This document shows, piece by piece, positions 8,083-17,300 of a stretch of DNA of 64,000 bases. Source of the stretch: Bacterioplanoides sp965219715. GTDB taxonomy: Bacteria; Pseudomonadota; Gammaproteobacteria; Pseudomonadales; Oceanobacteraceae. Numbering within the stretch: the first letter of the stretch is position 1; each line of letters starts with the position of its first letter. The notes under the pieces were generated by a model. That model was given only the letters and a program-made list of their open reading frames with translations, was not told the origin of the DNA and did no database searches. The position numbers and the translations under genes are program-made. Location of the stretch: contig NZ_OZ244785.1 of the NCBI RefSeq assembly GCF_965219715.1, positions 2,356,001-2,420,000 of the forward strand. Direction: 5' to 3'.

Positions 8083-10593
8083 TCAGTCCAGCTCTCTTAA
8101 TACGGTTAATGGCGCAACATTTACCGCGGCCCGCATTAAATAAGAACCTAACACAATTAACACAACCGCCGTTAATGGCGGCAGCCATAACCAGGCCCAA
8201 CCCAGCCCCATAAATACACCGTCATAAGGAATATTCAGCAGGAACTGATACAAACCAAACACAATGGCTTCGCCGCCCAGCAGAGCTAAAAGCGCCGATA
8301 ACAAACCTAACAAGGTGAACTCAGTTATCTGAGCGCGACGAATCACTGAACTTCCCGCTCCCAGTGTCCGTAAGATCGCCCCTTCCCTTAATCGTTCCGT
8401 TAAGCTGGCAATCAACGTGGCCACCATTACCAATGCTGCGGCAATCAGTACAAAGGTCAGAATTAACTCAACCGCGAGGCTCACCTGTGCCAGTAATGTT
8501 TGAATCTGGCCAAGAACAATCTGCATATCCAGCAGAGTGACACTCGGAAAATCACGAATTAACTGGGTTAGCTGCTCCTGTTTGCCAGGCGGAACATAAA
8601 AGCTGGTTAAGAAACTACCCGGCAACTGATCCAGAACATCCGGCGAAAACATCATATAGAAGTTCGGCGATAACGAGCCCCAGTCCACTTCACGAATACT
8701 GGAAATTGTCGCCTGGAAATCCACGCCCCCCGCACGGAAGAATAAGGTATCTCCCAAGCCAACGCCCAAACGACCAGCCAGACGCTGTTCAATCGAAACC
8801 TGATTTTTTTCGGTTAATATCGCCTGCCAATCACCTTCAATAATCCGGTTAGAATCCGGCAGCTTGGTATCCGACGTTAACGCCAGATCACGGTTAATCG
8901 CCGGATCAGAAGCAACATCCAGCTGCTGCACATCCTGGTCGTTAATTTTTAACAGCCGACCCGGCACCATGGTGTATAACCGCTCTGCACGATAACCAGC
9001 CTCTTCAATACGCTGATTAAACTCTTCTTTTTCGTACGGCTGAATATTGATCGCAAATACGTTCGGCGCATCATCTGGCAAACTCGCCTGCCAATCCGCC
9101 AGCAAATCGTTACGTACCACACCAATCACAACCATCACCATCAGCGTCAGTGAAAATGCCAGAATTTGTCCGGCGGTCTGGCGACTATTACGACTCAGAT
9201 GTTGCCAGGCAAAACGTAGGGTTAATGGTAAGTCCACCTGCCCCAATCGCTTACGCAACGTGGCAATCAACAGATGTAACAAACTCAGCAGAATTAATAC
9301 TACGGCACCACCACCAAGCATCATACCCAGCGTTAACGGCAGATCCTGAGTGAAGAACCATAACAATAAAGTTAATGCCGCCAGTGCCAATAAGGTGATT
9401 AACCAACCGGATAATGGCACCGGTGTTAAATCACGACGCAACACTCGTAACGGCGTCACCCGGGACAACGGCAGAATATACGGCAAGGCAAAACCGAATA
9501 AGGTTAATACGCCGCTGCTGGCACCTAACAACCAGGCAGAAATGGGCGCCGAAGGTAAATTTTCAGGCAATACACCCTGCAATAATTCAATCAGTGCTTG
9601 CTGCAATAACGCCGCAAAACCACCACCAATAACGATGGCGACCACAGCCAGCATCACCAGCTGAAATGCATAAATGCGATACACCTGAGATTGCTGCAAA
9701 CCAAAGGTTCGCATCAGCGCACTGATATCAAAATGACGTTGGGCATAACGCTGGGCACAAATGGCAACAGCAATACTGGCCAATACCACCGCCAGTAAAG
9801 CCGCCAGGCCTAAGTAACGGCGTGCGCGATCGAGCGCATTCGACATCGCCTGATTGCTGTCCTGTAAGGATTCAAAACTCTGATTGGCTTCCAGCTGCCA
9901 GGAATCGCGCATTTGTTGCAACGCTGGCTGATCACCTTTTAGCAACAACCGATATTGCAGGCGGCTACCCGGCCCTAACAAAGAAGAGTTTTCCACTTCC
10001 TGCCAATGGATCATGACCCTTGGTGACAGAGTATAAAAATTCCCCCCGCGATCACTTTCTTCCAGAATCACAGCCGAAATGCGGTATTCAGAATCTCCCA
10101 GTTCAATCTGATCACCCACTTCTGCACCCAGCAATGCCAGCAACCTTGGCTCCACCCAGACCTCCCCCGGTTGTGGTCCACGCTGCACCAGTCGCTGTGA
10201 CGCTTCGTCGTTATAGGCCTGATCAGAGACCAATAAGCGGCCACGTAACGGATAACCATCATCCACCGCTTTAATCGCCGCCAGCGACATCTCATCGCCT
10301 TTTAGCACCACACTGGGGAAGGTTAAAGTGCGTGCGGTTTCAATTCCGGCCTGTTGCGCCTCAAGACGCCAGTCGTCGTTAATTAAGCTGGTCGACTTTA
10401 ATCTCAGATCGGCACCCAACAAATCGTTGGAGCGAGACTGCATCGCCAGATCAAGACGGGCGCTGAATAGTGCAATGGCGGTTGTTGACGTTACCGCAAT
10501 CAACAGCGCCACCAGAATCAGGGTCAATTCACCACTGCGGGCTTCGCGCATCAATAACCGCAGCGATAACGCCCACTGCTGAAAGATACTCAT
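8083..10593 (-). CDS. ybbP: ABC transporter permease, FtsX/MacB type (YbbP)
   Basis: A large permease of 836 residues. One membrane segment lies near residues 20-44, followed by a periplasmic domain, then a central block of membrane helices (about 255-460), a second periplasmic domain, and a last block of three helices (about 700-830) as in FtsX-fold permeases. It matches YbbP in size and order: its start overlaps the ATPase gene by four bases and tesA is divergent, exactly as in E. coli ybbA-ybbP/tesA. This family has no established substrate; a role in extracting or releasing lipids or lipoproteins at the inner membrane is inferred from related MacB-type systems. Confidence 0.9.
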   Translation of the reverse strand: MSIFQQWALSLRLLMREARSGELTLILVALLIAVTSTTAIALFSARLDLAMQSRSNDLLGADLRLKSTSLINDDWRLEAQQAGIETARTLTFPSVVLKGDEMSLAAIKAVDDGYPLRGRLLVSDQAYNDEASQRLVQRGPQPGEVWVEPRLLALLGAEVGDQIELGDSEYRISAVILEESDRGGNFYTLSPRVMIHWQEVENSSLLGPGSRLQYRLLLKGDQPALQQMRDSWQLEANQSFESLQDSNQAMSNALDRARRYLGLAALLAVVLASIAVAICAQRYAQRHFDISALMRTFGLQQSQVYRIYAFQLVMLAVVAIVIGGGFAALLQQALIELLQGVLPENLPSAPISAWLLGASSGVLTLFGFALPYILPLSRVTPLRVLRRDLTPVPLSGWLITLLALAALTLLLWFFTQDLPLTLGMMLGGGAVVLILLSLLHLLIATLRKRLGQVDLPLTLRFAWQHLSRNSRQTAGQILAFSLTLMVMVVIGVVRNDLLADWQASLPDDAPNVFAINIQPYEKEEFNQRIEEAGYRAERLYTMVPGRLLKINDQDVQQLDVASDPAINRDLALTSDTKLPDSNRIIEGDWQAILTEKNQVSIEQRLAGRLGVGLGDTLFFRAGGVDFQATISSIREVDWGSLSPNFYMMFSPDVLDQLPGSFLTSFYVPPGKQEQLTQLIRDFPSVTLLDMQIVLGQIQTLLAQVSLAVELILTFVLIAAALVMVATLIASLTERLREGAILRTLGAGSSVIRRAQITEFTLLGLLSALLALLGGEAIVFGLYQFLLNIPYDGVFMGLGWAWLWLPPLTAVVLIVLGSYLMRAAVNVAPLTVLRELD

Positions 10594-11318
10594 TGGCCAG
10601 CTCCCCTTGTGTGTAACTGGCCATCAATCATTTCCACCTGACGACCACAGCGGGCCGCCAGTTCCGGATCATGGGTCACCAAAACCAGAGTGGTGCCTTT
10701 GTCCTTATTCATCTGAAACAACAGCTCTTCCACCTGATGGCCAGTATTACGGTCCAGGTTACCGGTTGGTTCATCGGCAAATAGAATCTCCGGAGAACCA
10801 GCAAAGGCGCGGGCAATCGCCACCCGTTGTTGCTCACCACCTGAGAGCTGCGCCGGGTAATGCGTTTCGCGCTCTGCCAGCCCCACCTGAGCCATCAGCT
10901 CCTGCGCCTGACTTCGGGCATTTTTTTCACCACGAATCTCCAGCGGCAACATCACATTTTCCAGTGCGGTCAGGCCAGGTAATAACTGGAAATTCTGAAA
11001 CACAAACGACACACCTTTGGCACGTACCGCAGCGCGCTGATCTTCGTTTAATTGATCAATACGCTGGCCTAATAAACTGATTTCACCCGAGCTTGGCTGA
11101 TCCAGTCCGGCCATCAAACCCAGTAACGTAGATTTACCACTTCCTGAAGCACCAATAATGGCAACACTCTCGCCGGACTTGATCTCAATATCGACGCCCT
11201 GCAAGATGGCCAGTTCCTGACTGCCCGCCTGTACGCGTTTTTCCAATGCGCGAATATTCAGGGCGGCATTTGTCGAAACTGTTGTATCGCTGGAGATTGT
11301 TGCCGTGGCTGTTGTCAT
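10590..11318 (-). CDS. ybbA: ABC transporter ATP-binding protein (YbbA)
   Basis: An ATPase of 242 residues of the LolD/MacB type. Walker A reads GASGSGKST near residue 56, the signature is LSGGEQQRVAIARA, and Walker B is ILFADEPTGNLD. It powers the YbbP permease encoded immediately downstream with an ATGA overlap. The N-terminal 20 residues are Thr/Ser/Ala rich and look unstructured. The start overlaps the divergent tesA start by 14 bases, so promoters of the two transcripts must lie inside each other's coding regions. Confidence 0.93.
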   Translation of the reverse strand: MTTATATISSDTTVSTNAALNIRALEKRVQAGSQELAILQGVDIEIKSGESVAIIGASGSGKSTLLGLMAGLDQPSSGEISLLGQRIDQLNEDQRAAVRAKGVSFVFQNFQLLPGLTALENVMLPLEIRGEKNARSQAQELMAQVGLAERETHYPAQLSGGEQQRVAIARAFAGSPEILFADEPTGNLDRNTGHQVEELLFQMNKDKGTTLVLVTHDPELAARCGRQVEMIDGQLHTRGAGQ

Positions 11319-11997
11319 ATCGATTCGTAACCTGTGTTGGCTGCCATTAATGGCTGTGCTGTTCAGTCTTTTTTCTTTGCAAAGTATGGCTCAAGACGCT
11401 GATTCCGGCGCTGACCCGGCCGCAAAAAACAAGGCTAAAACTATCTTAGTATTGGGAGACAGCATTAGTGCCGGATTTGGCATTCCGATGCAACAGGGAT
11501 GGGTCGCTTTGCTCAGTAAAGAATTGCAACGAAACGACGCGAAAATTCAGGTGATTAACGCCAGCATCAGTGGCGACACCACTCAGGGGGGCGTAAGCCG
11601 GTTACCAGGGCTGTTAGCGAAACACCAACCGGATCTGGTGATCATTGAGCTGGGTGGCAACGACGGCCTGCGCGGTACGCCAATTAAGCTGATTAAGCAC
11701 AATTTGACGACTTTAATACAACTTTCCCGTGAGGCCGGTAGCGACATATTATTAGCTGGCATGCAGATTCCGCCCAACTACGGGCGCAAATATACCCAGT
11801 CTTTCCGTGAGATATTTCCTACACTGGCACAACAACACAACACCCTGCTGGTGCCCTTTATCCTGCAAAAAGTTGTGGAAAAACAAGGGCTGATGCAGGC
11901 CGATGGAATTCACCCAACTGCCGAAGCTCAGCCGCTGTTATTACAATCTGTTTTACCTGCGGTAACAAGCTGGCTGAAGGACACTCCACCAGCCTGA
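11305..11997 (+). CDS. tesA: Arylesterase / acyl-CoA thioesterase I (TesA, GDSL family)
   Basis: A periplasmic SGNH hydrolase of 230 residues. The signal peptide covers about residues 1-29 (LPLMAVLFSLFSLQSMAQD). Block I GDSISAGFG carries the nucleophile Ser, GGNDGLRG is block III, and DGIHPTAEA near the end has the catalytic Asp-His. It hydrolyses acyl thioesters and small esters. The GTG start at 11305 is supported by GGAG nine bases upstream; ATG 11350 would cut off most of the signal peptide. It is divergent from ybbAP, a conserved arrangement. Confidence 0.93.
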   Translation: MAVVISIRNLCWLPLMAVLFSLFSLQSMAQDADSGADPAAKNKAKTILVLGDSISAGFGIPMQQGWVALLSKELQRNDAKIQVINASISGDTTQGGVSRLPGLLAKHQPDLVIIELGGNDGLRGTPIKLIKHNLTTLIQLSREAGSDILLAGMQIPPNYGRKYTQSFREIFPTLAQQHNTLLVPFILQKVVEKQGLMQADGIHPTAEAQPLLLQSVLPAVTSWLKDTPPA

Positions 11998-12033
11998 AAT
12001 CGCTACCTATACTGATACCTGGCTTCAGCAATT

Positions 12034-14412
12034 ATGTGCCGGGTATCTATGTCAGCGATCGCCAGATCTCCTTCTTCTCCTGACTCTCAGGATTTGCCGA
12101 AAAAGAAGAAGCAATCAGTAACATCACAACGCTATTTGCTGGCTGTGTGGCTGATAGCGACATTCGGATTAATTGCTAACCTCGCCTTTCAATGGCAGAA
12201 CAACCAGCGCCTGTTCGAACAACGGCTGGACTTCACCCACCAACTGTACCTTGATCATTTTCTGTATTCGGCCAACAATGCAGCCTGGTTACAACAGCCA
12301 CTGACCAATGAGCCTGACGCAATTGCTTTATTCGTTAGCCCGGACGGGCTGCTCCTCAGAGCTGATCCTGAACAACCCGGGCTACAGCATTTATTAGGGG
12401 AAGAGATCCCCCTCAGAATGTTAAGCCCGATTCAAAACAACGCATCCACGAAAACCGTAATCGCACTGCCGGATGTCGCCAGTGATCAGACACGACTGGC
12501 GCGGGTTTCAGTCTTACCGGGCGATAACATCTTTATGGTCGTCTCTTTACCGGAAACACTGCGCACCAACGCGTTTATTCAGCGTTCTGCGTACGACATC
12601 GCTATCTGGGCACTGCTAACCCTTGCCGTTGTTTTGATCTTCGCCAACATGAAAAAACACCTGCACCGCACCAAAACCCGGGAGGAAACGTATTTAAAAG
12701 CTCTAAACAAAGCTGAGCAAAGATCAGCCCTACTGATGAACAATATCCCCGGCTGTGCCTATAAAATCAACTACCCTCATCACCGGATTATGCTGACGAC
12801 CAGCGGTTGCAAAGATATTCTCGGTGAAGACAGCCAGGAGTTAATTAATCACAAGAAAACCATGCTGGACTATATTCATCCAGATGAGCGTCAGAAGTAC
12901 CTCAAAGAAATCGAATACCACGTACAATCACAAACCAGCTTTGAGCTGATTTACCGTATTGTTCTCGATAATCAGGACTTCCGCTGGGTTATGAACCGCG
13001 GACAAATCGTTGTCGAGAAAGATCGTCAGTTAACCATAGAAGGGCTTTTACTCGACGTTACTGACCACAAGCTGTCCCAACAACAAGTGGAATATCTGGC
13101 AACCCGCGATCCGTTAACGGAATTGGCCAATCGTTATTTCTTCAACGACGAACTGATAAGGCAACTTCACTCCGATAACGTCCAGGAACTCTCTTTTGCA
13201 CTGTTATTTATTGATCTTGATCGCTTTAAAACCATCAACGACTCACTTGGCCACCAGGTAGGTGACAAACTACTGAAGCAAGCGGCAGATCGCCTTAAAA
13301 CAATTCAGGACAAAAACCACCTGGTCGCCCGGCTTGGCGGTGATGAATTTATCGTGATGCTGAAAGATCCGGACAGCAAACGTGAAATTACAGAATTAGC
13401 AGACAACATTATCAGAACACTCAACCAGGTATATCAGGTGGAATACAACCGCCTGAATACTTCCTGCAGTATTGGTATCAGTTTGTTTCCACAGGACTCC
13501 AGTGACCCACATGAGTTAATTCGTCATGCCGACACTGCAATGTATAAGGCTAAAGACAAGGGGGGAAACTGCTACGAGTTCTTTACTGATGAAATGAACC
13601 ATCAGGCCAATGCCCGTTTAAGTCTGGAAAATGATTTACGCAAAGCGATTCAGAATCAGGAATTCGAATTGTATTACCAGCCCCAGGTCGCAACCCGGGA
13701 CAACCAGTTGCTGGGAGCCGAAGCACTGATTCGCTGGAGGCATCCAACTCAGGGACAAATATCCCCGGCGGATTTTGTTCCTATTGCGGAAGAAACCGGA
13801 CTGATAAAAGAAATCGGTAAGTGGGCGTTAATGGAAGCCTGTAGCACCTTCTCAAGCTGGAACAAAGCTTATGGGCTTGATTTAAAAATCGCGGTGAACG
13901 TATCAGTCAGGCAGTTGGATGATTTGTTCGTTGCCCAGGTTCAGGACACGTTAAATAAAACCCGAATTGATCCCAGTAATCTGGAGCTGGAAATCACCGA
14001 AAGCTTATTGATGAATAATGTTAAGGGATATATCGAACTGCTCGAGCGTATCAAGCGCCAGGGAATCAACTTCGCCATGGATGATTTTGGCACCGGATAT
14101 TCTTCGCTAAGCTACCTTAAACAATTCCCGATCAGTAAACTCAAAATCGACCGGGAATTTATTCGTGAAATCAATAATGATCAGGACGATGCCGCTATAG
14201 TCCGTGCCATTATCGCTATGGCCAAGACACTGAACCTGGGCATTGTGGCTGAGGGAATTGAAAATATTGATCAGTTGTCACTGCTGCAGGATCTCAATTG
14301 TGACAGTTACCAGGGGTTTTATTTCAGTCGTCCTCTACCCAAAGATGATTTTTTTACTCAATATATCGAGCCAGAGAAAAGTATGACCATGCCCGAAAGG
14401 GCGATCAATTGA
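12034..14412 (+). CDS. Membrane PAS-GGDEF-EAL protein (c-di-GMP turnover)
   Basis: A protein of 792 residues. A basic N-terminus precedes a membrane helix near residues 33-52, a periplasmic loop to about 185, and a second helix near 188-206. A PAS domain with PAC follows (about 225-345), then GGDEF (ARLGGDEFIVML intact, so cyclase activity is possible) and EAL (GAEALIRWRHP intact, with DDFGTGYSSL). Both catalytic signatures are complete, so it could make or break c-di-GMP. An internal ATG at 12049 is an alternative start; neither has a clear ribosome site. It sits next to an IMPase-family gene 19 bases downstream, likely co-transcribed. Confidence 0.92.
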   Translation: MCRVSMSAIARSPSSPDSQDLPKKKKQSVTSQRYLLAVWLIATFGLIANLAFQWQNNQRLFEQRLDFTHQLYLDHFLYSANNAAWLQQPLTNEPDAIALFVSPDGLLLRADPEQPGLQHLLGEEIPLRMLSPIQNNASTKTVIALPDVASDQTRLARVSVLPGDNIFMVVSLPETLRTNAFIQRSAYDIAIWALLTLAVVLIFANMKKHLHRTKTREETYLKALNKAEQRSALLMNNIPGCAYKINYPHHRIMLTTSGCKDILGEDSQELINHKKTMLDYIHPDERQKYLKEIEYHVQSQTSFELIYRIVLDNQDFRWVMNRGQIVVEKDRQLTIEGLLLDVTDHKLSQQQVEYLATRDPLTELANRYFFNDELIRQLHSDNVQELSFALLFIDLDRFKTINDSLGHQVGDKLLKQAADRLKTIQDKNHLVARLGGDEFIVMLKDPDSKREITELADNIIRTLNQVYQVEYNRLNTSCSIGISLFPQDSSDPHELIRHADTAMYKAKDKGGNCYEFFTDEMNHQANARLSLENDLRKAIQNQEFELYYQPQVATRDNQLLGAEALIRWRHPTQGQISPADFVPIAEETGLIKEIGKWALMEACSTFSSWNKAYGLDLKIAVNVSVRQLDDLFVAQVQDTLNKTRIDPSNLELEITESLLMNNVKGYIELLERIKRQGINFAMDDFGTGYSSLSYLKQFPISKLKIDREFIREINNDQDDAAIVRAIIAMAKTLNLGIVAEGIENIDQLSLLQDLNCDSYQGFYFSRPLPKDDFFTQYIEPEKSMTMPERAIN

Positions 14413-14430
14413 GTAATAAAGCCAAAAGAT

Positions 14431-15231
14431 ATGGATAAACCAGCTACATCATTTTTGATTCAACTCGCACAGCAGGCCGGCGACCTGATCCAGTCTCAGC
14501 GCCAACAACTGGATATTCAGTTTAAAGGAGAAGGTGCTACTGAACTGGTTACTCAGGCCGATGTCGCTGCAGACCAGTTCATCACAGAGCAAATATTACA
14601 GCACTATCCGAATCACCAGATTCTGTCGGAAGAATTGTCGCCGGAACTGTCATTTGACGCTGAACATTTATGGGTAGTCGATCCAATCGACGGAACGGTA
14701 AATTATGCCCATGATCACCGTCAGGTCGCGGTTTCCATCGCCTATTTTTATCAGGGCCAAGTTGAGTCTGCTGCGGTTTATAACCCTTTTGATAATGAGA
14801 TGTTCTCCGCGACTCGCGGCCAGGGTGCACAACTGAATGCGAAGCCAATCCGGTGTGCCGGCAAAAATGAATTGCGCCGGGCAATCATCGCAACTGGCTT
14901 TCCCTACCAAAAGGATGATTTGAGCAAGTTAACCAACCGCTTGCATCATATTCTCTCTCACTGTGCGGATATCCGCAGACTCGGATCAGCGGCATTGGAT
15001 ATTTGCTGGGTTGCATGTGGACGTCTTGATGGCTATTACGAAACTGTAAAGCCCTGGGATTTTGCAGCGGCACAATTAATTGCCACAGAAGCAGGCGCAA
15101 GCTTTGGACATATCTATCCGCCAGCGGATAATCCACAACTTGACGGTAATAATATTCTGGTCGCTAACAGCGGTTTATACCCGGAATTACAACAGTTACT
15201 GAGGAATGCTGATCAGGAATTGTCAGCATAA
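14431..15231 (+). CDS. Inositol-monophosphatase-family phosphatase
   Basis: A Mg2+-dependent phosphatase of 266 residues. The metal-binding motifs are ILSEEL near residue 60, DPIDGTVNYAH near 85-95, and KPWDFAAAQLIATEAG near the C-terminus. Members include SuhB, CysQ and histidinol-phosphatase-like enzymes; this one is not close enough in recognisable residues to assign among them. In this genome segment hisB is monofunctional, so a histidinol-phosphate phosphatase must exist somewhere and this family is one candidate, but that is speculation. The last 19 bases overlap the convergent lipase chaperone gene. Confidence 0.87.
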   Translation: MDKPATSFLIQLAQQAGDLIQSQRQQLDIQFKGEGATELVTQADVAADQFITEQILQHYPNHQILSEELSPELSFDAEHLWVVDPIDGTVNYAHDHRQVAVSIAYFYQGQVESAAVYNPFDNEMFSATRGQGAQLNAKPIRCAGKNELRRAIIATGFPYQKDDLSKLTNRLHHILSHCADIRRLGSAALDICWVACGRLDGYYETVKPWDFAAAQLIATEAGASFGHIYPPADNPQLDGNNILVANSGLYPELQQLLRNADQELSA

Positions 15232-16202
15232 ATCTGGACAGCTGCTTTCAGGCGCTTACGTTCGGCTGCACTAAAGTGTTTTTGTCGATAGGTCGACAGC
15301 AGCTTTTCCTGATCTTCACGATCAAGCCGTTGCAGGTTAGGTGACTTCTGATAATTGATGTAGCCCTGAACTTTCTGGCGCCAAGCAGACTGACGTTCAT
15401 CCAGCTGCTGTAACCGTTGTGCGGCTTCAACCCCATATTGCTGCTCACGCCATTGCTGAATTTCCGCATCACTGCTCCCTTGCTGGCGCAGCTGCTGTTC
15501 ATTTTGTTCGAGATCAATCAGCTTACGTGTCTCACGACGCATCACCTGTAACGCAGGAGGTAATTCAGCCTCTAACTGATCGAGTTCCTGCTGGCTGGCA
15601 CCACGCTTTTGGGCGGTCATACGCTCAATCGTATGATTATCCAGCAGTTCATCGCCACGGAAGAAGGCTTCAACAACAGCCGGGGCAAACCATTGTTGTC
15701 TTAATCGCTGCTGCCAGCGGGTACGAGCAACCACTTCATCAAAGCTACCATCTGCGACTCGCTTTTGCTGTTCATGGTCATAGCTCTGCAATGCTTCCAG
15801 ATAACCCAGATAGTGTTGCAAAAGTTCATTTGCCTGGCTTCGTGCAGGTTCAGGTAATTTAACAATCTGCAGCTGCATCGACTCAATGATCTCAGCCAGC
15901 GGCAATTCTCCCTGCGCAGCCAGGTGAAAATCGATCCAGCGACGCAATTCAAGAGTGACCAACAATGTACCATCGGCATTAACGCGCAAGGCGCCATCGA
16001 CGCTGGCTCCGCGGAAGGTACGTAATCCTTGCAAGTCTGTGCCGGAAACAGCATTCCCGACAATGGGAGGTGGAGCAATTCCCGCTGCAGTGGGAGGTAA
16101 TGTCTCGACCTGGACGTAGGACGTATTGTCACTGAGGAAACCATATCCCCAAATCCCAAGCCCTAGAAAGGTGAATAACACACCTCCATGCAGCGGTTTC
16201 AT
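15213..16202 (-). CDS. lifO: Lipase-specific foldase / secretion chaperone
   Basis: A steric chaperone of 329 residues anchored in the inner membrane by an N-terminal helix (about residues 7-23). It folds the co-encoded lipase in the periplasm before type II secretion. The Lif motif region reads RRWIDFHLAAQGE near residues 87-99, where the family consensus is RxxFDY(F/C)LSALGE, so the hydrophobic positions are changed. The rest is a long Gln/Glu/Arg-rich helical domain, as in known foldases, including CLxx-type helices ending in LKAAVQIYAD. Its ATG follows the lipase stop after one base. The C-terminus overlaps the convergent IMPase gene. Confidence 0.9.
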   Translation of the reverse strand: MKPLHGGVLFTFLGLGIWGYGFLSDNTSYVQVETLPPTAAGIAPPPIVGNAVSGTDLQGLRTFRGASVDGALRVNADGTLLVTLELRRWIDFHLAAQGELPLAEIIESMQLQIVKLPEPARSQANELLQHYLGYLEALQSYDHEQQKRVADGSFDEVVARTRWQQRLRQQWFAPAVVEAFFRGDELLDNHTIERMTAQKRGASQQELDQLEAELPPALQVMRRETRKLIDLEQNEQQLRQQGSSDAEIQQWREQQYGVEAAQRLQQLDERQSAWRQKVQGYINYQKSPNLQRLDREDQEKLLSTYRQKHFSAAERKRLKAAVQIYADNS

Positions 16203-16203
16203 A

Positions 16204-17148
16204 TTACAAGCCAGCCTGTTTCAGACGATTTGCATGAGTACGGAATACCGTCAGCGGATCCGTCTCAGTCAAATGATGAATGCCTAACAGCATATTCACT
16301 TCATCCAGATGATTCATTTTGAAATCATCACGAATCACCATACCGAGGTGGGAAGAACAACGACCCACTAAGCCGTCGTTGGCTACACCATCAGGGAAGA
16401 AGTTCTGAGTCGTTCCTGTTAACAGATCCAGTGGATCGAGAATATTCGTAACAGGTTGCACACCACTCCAGGAATAGTAACGAATGCCATTTTCCACATA
16501 CGCACCCTCGCCACATTCAGTTGTTGGAATACCAGCACCGTGTTTTTTATTAAACTCAATGGTGTCTGCCGTGGTCATAGAACGCATCGATGCAATGATA
16601 TCCTGCGGGTGGCCGCCTCCGGAAATTCCATCAATAACTTTTGCCAGCAGATTACCGAAAGTGGCAAGCAGACCTTCAAAAGCAGAAGAATTATTACTCC
16701 ATTCCGTCAACGTATCTGCAACCGGTGTACCGCGGTTTACACCAGCAATCGTTGTTACAGAAGCAATAAGATCAGGGCGAACCGAGGCAACGTAGCGGGT
16801 GGTTGGACCACCATGACTGTGGCCTATCAGGTTCACTTTTTCTGCGCCGGTCATCGCCAGGATTTTTTCAACCTGCGGAATTAACTGCTCACCGCGAATT
16901 TCGGGCGAATTAGAATTAGACACCGTTGTCAGAAATACTTCGGCACCATCCTGGCGTAAGGTTTCAGGCACCTTATGCCAGTAATCAACACCTAATAAAC
17001 TATCAAAACCGTACAGGCCATGCGTCAGTACGATGGGGTATTTGGTTTCGGTGTAACCCGTGCTGGGTGGCTTCGACATGGCCATGACCTGGCCAGATAC
17101 AACTAATGAAACTAATACTGCAAAAGCAGTGCATACTCGCGTCAACAT
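16204..17148 (-). CDS. lipA: Secreted triacylglycerol lipase, family I
   Basis: An extracellular lipase of 314 residues including a signal peptide (MLTRVCTAFAVLVSLVVSGQVMAM). YPIVLTHGLYGFD holds the oxyanion-hole His-Gly, and LIGHSHGGPTTRYVA carries the nucleophile Ser in GHSHG. Asp and His of the triad fit DGLVGRCSSHLG and MNHLDEVN downstream. I chose ATG 17148 because GAAGGA precedes it and it gives a clean signal peptide; 17187 would add 13 residues. It is followed by its foldase gene, the standard lip operon. Activity on triacylglycerols fits a lipid-using marine bacterium. Confidence 0.95.
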   Translation of the reverse strand: MLTRVCTAFAVLVSLVVSGQVMAMSKPPSTGYTETKYPIVLTHGLYGFDSLLGVDYWHKVPETLRQDGAEVFLTTVSNSNSPEIRGEQLIPQVEKILAMTGAEKVNLIGHSHGGPTTRYVASVRPDLIASVTTIAGVNRGTPVADTLTEWSNNSSAFEGLLATFGNLLAKVIDGISGGGHPQDIIASMRSMTTADTIEFNKKHGAGIPTTECGEGAYVENGIRYYSWSGVQPVTNILDPLDLLTGTTQNFFPDGVANDGLVGRCSSHLGMVIRDDFKMNHLDEVNMLLGIHHLTETDPLTVFRTHANRLKQAGL

Positions 17149-17300
17149 ACAGAATCCTTCGTTTGTTATTTTTTTAAGGCAGTTCAACCCGTCTTTGCAG
17201 GTTTGTCGACAGTCTAGACAATAAGGTAAGAGGTCAAAGGTTGTGTAGCGCCAGGAGAGTAATATTCTGGAAAGGTCGCAGACAGAGTCAGTCCTGCTGG

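Noticed and set aside
7852..8100. 82-codon plus-strand frame
   Set aside because: It runs through the palindromic element, so its sequence is dictated by the repeats rather than by protein coding.
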